A stretch of DNA of 64,000 nt from Magnaporthiopsis rhizophila (lineage: Eukaryota > Ascomycota > Sordariomycetes > Magnaporthales > Magnaporthaceae), in the NCBI GenBank assembly GCA_003049465.1, contig PYSS01000048.1, positions 124,001 through 188,000 on the forward strand. The letters run 5' to 3'. This document shows, piece by piece, positions 1 to 9,362 of this stretch. Below the pieces are notes generated by a model that saw only the letters and a program-made list of their open reading frames with translations, did not search any database and was not told where the DNA came from. Within the stretch, counting starts at the first letter, position 1, and each line of letters starts with the position of its first letter. The position numbers were made by a program, and so were the translations under genes.

Positions 1-156
1 GCTACGACAACAAAAAGCAAAACAAAAAGGCACAGTCGGGCAGGCTTTTAGTGCTGCAGTCGCTGCTGTTGCTGCTGCTTGGGACTCTCTCTGCTGTGCT
101 GAGAGCCATGCGCCGCCAGCCTTGAAACCTCGCTCACCCTGCCCCGACGTAAAAAA

Positions 157-2336
157 ATGCCACCTCAAGCTGCGCCCGCGATCAACGGCCACGCTTCCGC
201 CGTGACTCCTCCAGCAAAACCTCTGGCCGACTTCCTACAGCCGCTACGCATCGACGGCGTCCTCGTCCACAAGCTCGCGCAGGAGTTGAGCGAAGTCTTT
301 GTCGAGCTGGCTGCGCAGTCGGACGACCAGTTCCTGCCAACGCCCATCTCGCAGTCGATATTATCACGCCCTGTCGACGACGCTACCTCGGGCCCGTGAG
401 TTTTCCCAGTCAGGCACTGCACCCATTATCCCCCGCTCAGCCCAAACCTGCTGCACGAAATTCACCCAACCCGCCTGCCCGTCGCCAACCAAGACTTGGC
501 GAGACCAACGTGGGTCACCTATGTACTGTCCGGAGACTTGGTCGTTGCTCAAAGGCGAAACAAACAAGGCTTCGTGCCCGTGGGGGTCGCACGTCTGTGT
601 GGGGGGTTTTCTGTCCAAGCATTAGGGATGCGTACAGGGCTGGGTGGCTGCGAAGGCGAACAACCTAGGTTCCCGTCTTGAAGCATGTGTGATCCCATGC
701 GATTCGCGATGCCGCTTCGGGCGGTTCCTGGAGAAAGATCATCGAGTTGGCGGGTTTTTGACGAGGACGACCTGCTAATCGAATCATATACCTTACAGAC
801 ACTTGGCTATTGATATGTAAGTGCCCTTTCAAATCTTATGGGGTCCCTCACCGGTCTACACCCATTGGTCTTCCTAGGGATACTCCCGCACTGTTCCTCG
901 GGCTAACCTGTACCACCAGTGGCGGCACAAATCTTCGCGTTGCCTTCGTGGAGCTGGCCCATCATGCGCCGCAGGACAGCGAAGGAGAGAACGCCCAAGA
1001 TAATCGGTCCCTGCGCAGGCATCTTGAGCACAGCTGGCCCATAGGCGACCATCTGAAGAACGAGAACGCAAAGGGCCTCTTTGCCTGGATCGGCGCCCGC
1101 ATCGCCGAAGTCGTGGCGAAGGCATGTGACCAGCAGCTCGCCGGCATCGCTGCTGCCACCGAACTCCCGCTCGGCGTCACCTTCAGCTTCCCCATGGACC
1201 AAGAAACCCTCAATACGGCCTCGCTGCGTCAGATGGGCAAGGGCTTTGCCATAACCTCTCGACTAGATCTGGGCCAGCATCTGCTTGACGGCTACGAGTC
1301 GAGCCGCGGCGAGCTGCCTCGCATCCGCATCGCCGCGATTACCAACGACGCCGTTGCCACCTTGCTATCGTTCATGCACCAGTTCTCGGCGTCCTCAGCA
1401 TCGCAGGCAGGAACAGCAGCGACGATCCAGCGGCGTCCCGTCATGGGTCTCATCTGCGGCACCGGCTGCAACGCGACAGTGTTTATGGGTCTCGGGGGCC
1501 TCAAGCACAGCAAGCGCCCTAAGAAGGTGCAGACTCTGCCGGGAGAGGGTGGCGGAAGCAGCGGCGACGGACAGCTGAGCATTGCCGTCAATACGGAGTG
1601 GTCCATCAACGGATCAGCCGGCCCTCTGCGCAACAACGGTCTCATCAGCCGCTGGGACGACATGGTCAGCGCCGCCGCCGAGAAACCAGGCTTCCAGCCG
1701 CTCGAATACATGACGGCCGGTCTCTATCTGGGGGAGATTGGACGTCTCGCGCTTGTGGACTACATGACCAACGTCCTTGGAAAGAACCCAAAGACGTTCC
1801 CGGAGAAGCTGCTGCGGTGTTTCGAGCCCCGAAATACGACGTTCCTCAGTCACTTCAGCCCCAGCCAGGACGGAGACTGGTCCGGCTTGGTGGACAGGCT
1901 CAAGGACGAGTTCCCCACAGGCGGCGCCCAGCGACCGCTAGAAGCCATTGAGAACCTTCCGGCGGCCGAGTTCCGCTGGACCGAGGACATGGCACAGGCC
2001 CTGTACCACATCGCGCGGGCCATCGAGTTCCGCGCCGCCGGCATCATAGCAGCGTCCACGGTCGGCTTGCTCAAGTGCTCGGGCGCGCTCCCGTCGGCTG
2101 CTGAGCTGGCGGCCATGTCGGCCAGCAAGCTGCACCTCGGCGTCGGCTACACAGGCGGCTGCATCACCAACTTCCAGGACTACCTGCAGCACTGTCAGGA
2201 GCTGCTGGACGAGCTCGTCGAGCGCGAGTACGGAAGCGGAACGCCACGGGTACGCATCGTCCTGGAGCCCTGCCACGACGGTGGGATAGACGGTGCGGGG
2301 ATCTTGGTCCCTGCCGCCGTCGCCTCGGGGATCTAG
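157..2336 (+). CDS. Hexokinase-family sugar kinase, probably N-acetylglucosamine kinase/atypical hexokinase
   Basis: Three exons are inferred: 157-395, 799-816 (only 18 nt) and 920-2336, giving 557 aa. The tiny second exon is needed to build the phosphate-binding motif LAIDIGGTNLRV (about residues 82-93), which crosses both introns in phase. Further hexokinase hallmarks follow in order: the sugar-binding stretch TFSFPMDQ, the MGKGFAIT block, the catalytic-Asp motif TNDAVATLLS, GLICGTGCNA, and NTEW with the substrate-contacting Glu. The enzyme should phosphorylate the 6-hydroxyl of a hexose using ATP in the cytosol. The spacing around MGKGFAIT and the replacement of the usual NTEWGAF by NTEWSING look more like fungal GlcNAc kinases (Nag5/Ngk1 group) than glycolytic hexokinase, so GlcNAc catabolism is the preferred inference. 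XprF/HxkC-type regulatory hexokinase is the alternative. Key catalytic residues appear intact. Intron 1 is long (403 nt) for this genome. Confidence 0.85.
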
Positions 2337-2817
2337 AGATGAAGGTGTTGGACTTGACGTGCCATCTAGAATAGAGGGGATACATGGATTTCGCGACTTT
2401 TTTCACGTCTTTTTTTTCTTCGCTGGTGACGACGACGAGCGCGAAGCATTCAGTGTAATTTTAGTCATACAATCGCAAAAGGGAGGGGCCACATCGAAAT
2501 GCCCCATGTGAAGGGATAGGTAATACATCTATGATTGCTTTCATTCTGGGTATCGATGGAATTGATGGAATCGTGTATCATCAATCAGCCTTTTTGCTAA
2601 CCGACCAAGCCCACTAACCCAATCTCTCTATGTGAGGACGAAGCCAAAACGCAATAACTCCCAAGTCCCGACCGTTACCGCCCTCCCCAAGTCTATACGT
2701 AAATAGCGAACAAGTAAACAGTAAACACAATACATGTACGAAGAAGAGAAGGATACTACAAAGGAAAGATCAAACTGAAGGAGTGTGTGCGTGGGTGGTG
2801 CGTGGGTGTGCACCAAT
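2337..2817. other. Intergenic, convergent 3' ends
   Basis: This 481-nt stretch separates the stop codons of the convergent sugar kinase and MFS genes. It holds only AT-richer 3' untranslated sequence with T runs near 2400. No gene or structured RNA was seen. Confidence 0.6.
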
Positions 2818-4584
2818 TCAAGCCTCCTCAGGCTGCGGCTCCGGCTTGCTAGGCGCGCTAGGCTTGAGCTTAGGCAGCTTGATAGGCAGCAGCAGCAGCA
2901 GCGAGATGGCCGCCAGGACGGCGCAGCACGCAAACGTCAGCGACAGGGCGGCCTCGTAGCTGGTCACGACCTGGGACCTGTACGGCTCCGGCAGCCTAGC
3001 GATGGCGCCGACGGATTTGCGGACCGCGCCGACGACCTTGCCCTTGTCGGCGCCGACGACCGTGGAGTCGAGAAAGGCGGCCAGCGACGTCTGCAGGATC
3101 AGGCTGGAGCCGGCGATGCCCGCGACAGCTCCTAGGCTGCGCCACAGCTGCAGCGTCGTGGTGACGACGGCCTGGTCGCGCTGCTCGGTGGCTCCCAACA
3201 CGGCGAGGAAGGTCCCGGGAAACTGCAAGCCCTGGCCGAGGGACGAGGGGACCAGACACAGCACGTAAACGACCTCGGGCAGGCCGCGACGCATACCGCT
3301 CAGCGACGCGGTGCCGGCCAGGAACATGCAGGCGCCCAGGACGGGGGCCCATTTCAGGCCGCGGGTATAGGACACCAGGACCCCCGTGGCCATGCCGGCG
3401 ACGGACGAGACGAACGACATCACGGCCAGGCGGGCGCCCGAGCTGGTGGGCGAGGCGAGCAGGACGGCCTGGAAGAACAAGGGCGCGTTGAAGAGGACGG
3501 CGTTGGTGAGGAAGGCGGCGATGTGGTTGGCGAAGATGAGGTTCATGACGGGCGCGCGCCGGATGAGTTCCAACGGCATGACGGGCCGCTCGGCGCGCGA
3601 CTCGACGCGCACGAACAGCGGGAACAGCACAAGCGCGGTGCCGGCGAGACAGACGATGATGAACGGGTGCGACCAGGGCAGCACGGTGCCGCCCAGGTCG
3701 AGCCCGAGGATGAGCCCCGTGACGCAGGCGACGAGCAGGGCGGAGCCCTTGGCGTCGAAGTTGCGCATCGCCTCGGCCAGCGTCTCGCGGCGGCCGTCGG
3801 GGGTGCGGTGCAGGCCCAGGTCCGCGGGCAGGACGAGCACGATGACGGCGAGGCAGAGCAGCAGCGCGGGCACCTGGCAGCCAAACTCCCAGCGCCAGCC
3901 GAGGTTGTCGGCCATGAGCCCACCCAGCGCGGCTCCCGCCATGGAAGCCAGGCCGTAGGCGACGTTGAGGCACGACTGGTAAGGGCCCCTGCGCTCGACG
4001 GGGACCATGTCGCCGATGCACACGGCCGCCATGGTCATCATGCCGCCGCCGCCGATCCCTCCCAGCGCGCGGGCGGCGATGAAGAAGCCGATGGACGGGG
4101 CCAGGGCGCACCCGACCGTGGACGCGGTGAAGACGACCAGGCTGGCCACGAAGGGCGTCTTCCGCCCCAGCGAGTCCGAGACGCGCCCCACGACGGGCTG
4201 CACGGCCGTGCTGGCCAGCAGGTACGCCGTCGACAGCCACGAGGCCGAGTGCGACGCGCCAAAGTAGGACGTGATGACCGGGTGCGACGACGCCAGGATG
4301 GTGCTGTCGAAGAGCACCACCACGTACGTGAACATGAGGCTGCCGAAGATGGCGGCGAACTGCCGCCTCGTCACGCCGCCCAGGAAGGGGGAAGCTTCTT
4401 CTGACTGCGACCTGTCGTCCGACGATAATGATGAGGCGTCGTCGTTGTCAACGTCGACATGGTGGCTCTCATCGGCGTGGCTTGGCAACAAGGGCGTCTG
4501 CTCGTCGTCTATCGTCGCCTCGCCGTCCACCGAGGACCGCTTCCGTATCGGGGCGGTCCCGTTTACGGGGTGTAGTTGTTGCAT
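2818..4584 (-). CDS. MFS transporter, DHA2 family, vacuolar basic amino acid/multidrug type (Vba/Fnx1-like)
   Basis: A single uninterrupted exon encodes 588 aa. A hydrophilic acidic N-terminus (about 70 residues) precedes roughly 14 hydrophobic segments. Family motifs are clear: LFDSTILAS at about 91-99 in TM1 and motif A, GRVSDSLGRK, at about 133-142 between TM2 and TM3. A Gly-rich GGIGGGGMM follows in TM4. This combination is typical of the Fnx1/Vba branch, which moves basic amino acids or drugs into the vacuole by proton antiport. The N-terminal tail carries EQTPLL (28-33), an ExxxLL dileucine signal of the kind that routes cargo to the vacuole, which supports a vacuolar location (inference). 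The substrate cannot be read from sequence. The gene is convergent with the upstream kinase and has a 1.3-kb promoter region on its other side. Confidence 0.85.
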   Translation of the reverse strand: MQQLHPVNGTAPIRKRSSVDGEATIDDEQTPLLPSHADESHHVDVDNDDASSLSSDDRSQSEEASPFLGGVTRRQFAAIFGSLMFTYVVVLFDSTILASSHPVITSYFGASHSASWLSTAYLLASTAVQPVVGRVSDSLGRKTPFVASLVVFTASTVGCALAPSIGFFIAARALGGIGGGGMMTMAAVCIGDMVPVERRGPYQSCLNVAYGLASMAGAALGGLMADNLGWRWEFGCQVPALLLCLAVIVLVLPADLGLHRTPDGRRETLAEAMRNFDAKGSALLVACVTGLILGLDLGGTVLPWSHPFIIVCLAGTALVLFPLFVRVESRAERPVMPLELIRRAPVMNLIFANHIAAFLTNAVLFNAPLFFQAVLLASPTSSGARLAVMSFVSSVAGMATGVLVSYTRGLKWAPVLGACMFLAGTASLSGMRRGLPEVVYVLCLVPSSLGQGLQFPGTFLAVLGATEQRDQAVVTTTLQLWRSLGAVAGIAGSSLILQTSLAAFLDSTVVGADKGKVVGAVRKSVGAIARLPEPYRSQVVTSYEAALSLTFACCAVLAAISLLLLLPIKLPKLKPSAPSKPEPQPEEA

Positions 4585-5875
4585 CTTTTTTTGCTCGGAA
4601 CCCGTCGTAGCTGTAAGAAGGAAGGTGTGAAAGTAAAAAGTAAAAAGTCAAAAAGGGAGCTTTCCGCTTGCGGCGTTGATCTTTTTTTTTTTTTTTTTTT
4701 TTTTGGTCGCTTTTGGCGTCTTTTTGTCTCTCGGCCAATAACAAGCCACAAAATCCGTTTGCCTCTTAAGACGTAATCGACCCAGAGTTTTCTCTTCGTC
4801 TTGGTTTTTAAGGCTTGCCGCGCGAGTCGATCGATGATTTGCAGGAATGGATGATGCGTGAATCCCAAGCGCAAGTACCTATTTATCTCTCTCCCCACTG
4901 GCCGACTGCGCCCGCAACGAACAAAAAAAAGATGCCTAAAATGAAGCCGCTAGAAAAGAAAAAGCCCAAGCCTGGTTCCGGTCCATTGTTACCTCGCAGG
5001 CGGTGCTGTTTTCTTCATTGTCGCGCGCGCGCCTCCTAATCGCTAGTGAGTGGGGGTGGTCGGTCAGGTCTCGCCTAGTGAGGATCACAAAGAATCAAAG
5101 GGTTACCTAGGCTGTTGGGGGAAAATGCGGATGCGGAATGCCATACCATGTTTCCGCATGCCATGAAGGGGAGCGGTCAGGCCTACAGGGGTATCTACTG
5201 TAGGTACCTAGAACCTTGCGGGGGCGAGAGCGGCAGCCGACACTACCGCTCCTCCCGCAGGAGCTGAAGGGCCAGGCTTTCACCGGCCTTGTCATCGAAC
5301 AAATCGGCAGCCGGCCTGAGAGGCCCACCCACGTTTTTCATCTCTTGTAAGGTTGGGTTGCATGCCTGGTCCAAGGCCGCATGTTGGCCGACCGCAACGC
5401 AATCAGACGTAACCACATGCCAACAGGGACCCCGGCATGAGCCTCGGTGTCTGCCTTTTTTATCCCATCATATTTCTTCCAACTTGGGATCCCCATCACA
5501 TGGGCCAATGGAGGGCGCAGTCGCTCAATATCCCCACACAGAGAGTGCCACAAACACAGCCATCAATTCTGACCGCCTGTGAGTCTTTCCGTCATTTCCC
5601 CCCCCCTGAAAGTGTCGGACAGTCAACGGTGAGTGAGACCGAGCCGTAGCCATACCGAGGTCAAAGGTTCAACTCTTTCATTTCGCCTCCTTATTTCCAT
5701 CCTGCATCCACCTAGCACCACCCAGGCAGACGATTCCATAAACCAAAAGAAACTAAAATCAATGTGTGTAAATAATACCTATGTTACAAGACAATTTTGG
5801 TCGTGGCCAAAGAAAGGACAATGGAGAAAGGAAGCCCTCTCAATGGAGGCAGTTGGAATCGCCTCATCATTCCTT
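4585..5875. other. Intergenic region with a 23-nt poly(T) tract
   Basis: This is the upstream region of the MFS gene and the 3' flank of cef1. It contains an uninterrupted T23 run at 4682-4704 (A-run on the MFS sense strand, in its likely 5' leader) and a TAGGTACCTA palindrome near 5201-5211. Open frames here are short, lack codon bias and match no family known to me. Confidence 0.5.
4682..4704 (+). repeat. Poly(T)23 tract
   Basis: Uninterrupted T23 located about 100 nt upstream of the MFS start codon, hence in its likely leader (A23 on the sense strand). Confidence 0.8.
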
Positions 5876-8274
5876 CTAGTGATACCCGTTGGTCACCGCA
5901 GCGGCCTGTGGAACGAGGTCTGACTCCTCCCTGATCCGCCTGTACAACTCCTGCGCCTCGCGCTCGCGCCGGCTGACATATCCGACCTCTTCCCGGAGGG
6001 CGTCGAGCCGTCGCCTGACCGCGATGTCCTCCGACACCGAGAGCATCTCAAACGCGCCAAGCGCCTTGTTGGCCTTGTTCAGCGCCTCCGACGCCTCCCC
6101 AATCTTCTTGCGCAGCATCTCCGCCCGGTTCTTGTAGCCGCCATGGTGGAGGTTGAGCTTCTTCTCCAGCTTGTTGCCTTTTTCTGCCGACGACAGGATG
6201 GCTTCTTGAACTTCCTGCAATTGCGTAGTTGGAAACTTTCGATTAGCATATGCGTTCAAGTAGCGAGGTTTGTTGTAGAACGAGACATGCGATGACATAC
6301 CTTTAAAGCAGCCTGCATGGCCGCCACCTGCTCCTCCTCGTCGTCGTCATCGTAGCAGCCAAGACCCAGAAGCAGAGAATTGCTCTTCTCTCGGTCCCAA
6401 ACCTTCTGCACGTCGTCCGGTTTCTGGACGCCGCTGAGCTCGACCAAAACCTGTACCCGCGCCTCGTCCAGATCCTCGTCGCTGATCCGCTCAAGCTCCG
6501 CCAGTTTCGACACTGCCCGGCTGCCAGGGGCCGGGAATTTTGCTGCGTCGTTGGCCATGAGAAGAGCCACTTCCCTCGCCACCATGGCCGCGGCCGGGTC
6601 CTCAAGTTCGTCTGCGCACTTAAGTAGGCGCTTGACGTCCACAACCGCCGGCCTCGGGAGGCCGCGTTGCACCGCTTGCGTCCGCCGCCTACGCTCCAGC
6701 GCCTCCTCGGCCTCCCTTCGTTCGCGTTCTCGCCGATCCCGCTCGGCCGCGTCCTCTTGCTGCTTTTCCACCGAGTCCACCTCCATCTGCTCCTCGGGCA
6801 GCTCCAGATCCCACTCGGTCTCCTTGGGCTTCGGCAGCGCCGATAGCCCTTTGAGCAGCCTCTGTCTTGCCGCCACCTCATCGCTGACCGAGTTGAGCGC
6901 AAACCCGTCTCGTGGCGTGCGCAGCGGCGTCTGGCCGGTGACCCGCGGCGTCATACCCGGCCCGCCAGGTGTCATGCCCGCCATGCCGGACCGTAAAGGA
7001 GTGGCGAGGGGGTTGGGCGTGGACATGACCTGCTTCCGGGGCGCGGCGCCGTCGAACCCGGTCGAGGCAGATCCTTCGTGGAGCGGCGTGTTCTCGCCGC
7101 CCAGCAGCGACGACTGCGTCTCGGTGAGGGCGCGGATGTTCCGGATCTCGTTGGCGATGTGATCCTCCTGCTCCGGGGCCAGCGGCGTGCGGATCGGAGC
7201 GCCGCTGTTGAGTTGCGTGTAGGATCCGACTAGGCCCTTGGTCGCGCTGTTGTCGCTCTCACGCGCCATCTCGCTGGCGCGCTCGCCCAGCATGCCCATC
7301 TTGACGATATCCTCCAGCTCGCCCTCGCTGATCTGCGGCGCCGGCAGCACCAGGGCGCGGCGCTTGCTGCTCTGCTCCGCCTCGCGCATCTTCTGCATGC
7401 GGCCAGCCTTAAGTGCCGCCTGTAGTGAGGCGTCCTCCTTGTCGTTCTTCCTCCTCTTGCGGTCCGGGTCCTCGTCCTGGTCACCCTTGCGCTTGGTGGC
7501 CAGCTGCACCTTCTTGGGATCGAAGGCGGCGCGCTCGCGCTCGTTGCGCTGGTGCTCCTCGCTGGTGTCGTAGAAACCCGGCACAGGCTTCTGCTCGAAC
7601 GGGATGTCGGCGTTGTAGTCCATCTGCCCGGGCTTGCGCGTCCTGACCTCGATGTTGATGCCAGCCGTCTTGAGCTCGCGGCGCTTCTGTAGAGCCGCCA
7701 GGCGGCGTGACTCCTCCTGCTGGCGCTCGCGGGCTTTCCGCTTTGCCTTTTTTCCCTGCGTGTTGGCCAGGCGGGCGCGAGCCTCGCTCAGCATCTCCTT
7801 CTCGTCTTCGTCCAGATCGACCGTGTCGGCTTTTGCCGGCTTCGTTTCCGGGTCTGGATCGATCTCGCCGGGGCGGAGGCGGCGGACCGAGTCGGCGGTT
7901 GGGGCGCGGGCCTCGCCGCCGGACCCCGTCAGGCCCAGCGCATCGGCCTCCTTCTGCTCGGCCTCATCGAGGAGTTTCTGGTAGCGTTCGAGGCACTGGT
8001 TCGCGGTGCGGCCGACGATGGGGGCGATGGTGCGCCATTGCGTTGGCATCAGCTTGGCCAGATGCAGCAGCTTCTCATCCTCATCCTTGCTCCACTCGAT
8101 CTTGCGGATGCTCGGGTCCAACCACTCGCTCCATCGCGCCTTGCACTGCTTGGGCGTCTTGCGCGCCAGCAGCGACGACACGCGAGCCCACTGGTTCAGC
8201 CCATATTTGGACACGGACGCCTTCAGGATTTCGTCCTCGATGTTGGTCCACACGCCTCCCTTGACGACGGGCAT
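5876..8274 (-). CDS. cef1: Pre-mRNA-splicing factor Cef1/Cdc5 (Prp19 complex)
   Basis: Two exons, 8274-6301 and 6214-5876, joined in phase 0 across an 86-nt intron, give 770 aa, close to the usual fungal Cef1/Cdc5 length. The N-terminus has two Myb/SANT repeats: about 4-55 (GGVWTNIEDEIL .. WARVSSLLARKTPKQCKARW) and about 56-105 (IEWSKDEDEKLL .. WRTIAPIVGRTANQCLERY). The middle is charged and low in complexity, with TPLR/TPR-type motifs (for example TPLATPLRSG and TPLRTPRDG) that resemble the phospho-Thr-Pro docking region of Cdc5. The C-terminus, including the second exon, is a Glu/Lys/Arg-rich coiled coil. Cef1 is a core scaffold of the NineTeen complex and is needed for spliceosome activation in the nucleus. 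The assignment is firm. Confidence 0.95.
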
Positions 8275-9362
8275 CTTGGCTGGCGAGAGCCCGATGGGCT
8301 GGTGCGGCGGGGGAGATTCGCGGTCGTCGTGATGCGATTGGGTTGTTGGGCAACTGGACTCGGTCTCGGGAATTCAAGGCAGGTTGACTCTCTCTCCAGT
8401 CGTTTACTTAACCAAGAAAAGCAGTTGGCAGCCGCGAAAGTTGGGAAGCGTGAAGCACGCGACGATTGGCTGCAGCGGTTAAATGTGGGGTACAGTGCGG
8501 CTGCCGAATAAGCAGACACCATCGCACTGGGTAACATTGATATCAACAGATTCTGTTGACATGGAAGTCAGATCCTATTCAAAATGCACAGAAATGGACA
8601 GTCGTCGCACATCGCCTGCTCCAACGTTGCCTTTAGGCAGGGCTTGCGGCTCTGTAGAGTGGCTCCCGCCATCCGCCCTTTTTCTCCCATATATTGCTAT
8701 AAGAATAGGCATTTGCTAGCGTCCCATCCGAGTGCGTATTCGCCATTGTAGCGTTTATATCATCCCAAGGCACACATTTCGTTTATTTACAGAGGGTATT
8801 ATTTTGAATGCTAAAAAAAGAAAAAGGAACGAATCAAGAGGAATACGAAAAAAAAAAAGAGAAAAACGAAAAAAGTGGCAAGAGGCCTCCGGGTCCGAGC
8901 CTGGGCAAGGCGGACCCTACCCAGGCTCGAACCCGGGGCCTCCCCCCGAGAGCGTGCGACGGTCAGCAGGAGGCTGCGGCCTCTAACCAACCGCCCACGC
9001 TACCGGGGGTTGACAGCAGCTGCAGAGATCGCACTGATAAAGGGACCGCACGCCCTGGGGGTGCAACCCGTCTTTCTGGGTCGGCGGGCGGGTCTCCCCG
9101 CTTTGCTAGCCCCCGCGATATGACGTCGCCTCGTTCGCAAAATATTTGGTAGGCTTGATCAGATACGTAGGTAGGTACCTATCTAGGTGTGTTACAATCA
9201 CGACCCTAGGCAATATGAATGCAATATGCCGCCCTCACTGGTGGCTTGTTTATGTGGAGTTAGGAGGAGGCTTTCCCGTAAAAACGATGGTACAAAGATA
9301 TACACATATACATATCATGTTCCTCCGAGGACGCGCATTACCACAGCCTTATATCTAGACGG
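8275..9362. other. Intergenic region between cef1 and the CFEM receptor gene
   Basis: Apart from the tRNA-like element at 8869-9002 annotated separately, this 1.1-kb region holds the cef1 promoter side and the 3' flank of the receptor gene. A TAGGTAGGTACCTATCTAGGT-like palindromic motif lies at 9166-9187. No coding frame is convincing. Confidence 0.5.
8869..9002 (-). ncRNA. tRNA-like element with Pol III A/B boxes and T terminator (SINE or ncRNA candidate)
   Basis: Read on the minus strand, TAGCGTGGGCGG (complement of 8991-9002) fits the Pol III A-box consensus and runs into a tRNA-like D-arm sequence, GGTTGGTTAGAGGC. About 57 nt further, GGTTCGAGCCT (complement of 8923-8933) fits the B box/T-loop. 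Downstream, 8883-8903 and 8918-8939 form an imperfect inverted repeat that would fold into a strong hairpin, followed by T6 (complement of 8869-8874) and longer T runs that could terminate Pol III. No complete cloverleaf can be drawn: the T stem has a mismatch and no 7-bp acceptor stem closes. It is therefore not a standard tRNA. A tRNA-derived SINE head or a solitary Pol III transcript fits best. Confidence 0.4.

Noticed and set aside
2996..4240. 414-codon minus-strand frame inside the MFS gene
   Set aside because: Shifted frame of a clear transporter; Arg/Pro-rich, no domain.
8885..9010. Functional tRNA on the minus strand
   Set aside because: A and B boxes fit, but no closing acceptor stem or clear anticodon loop; kept only as a tRNA-like element.
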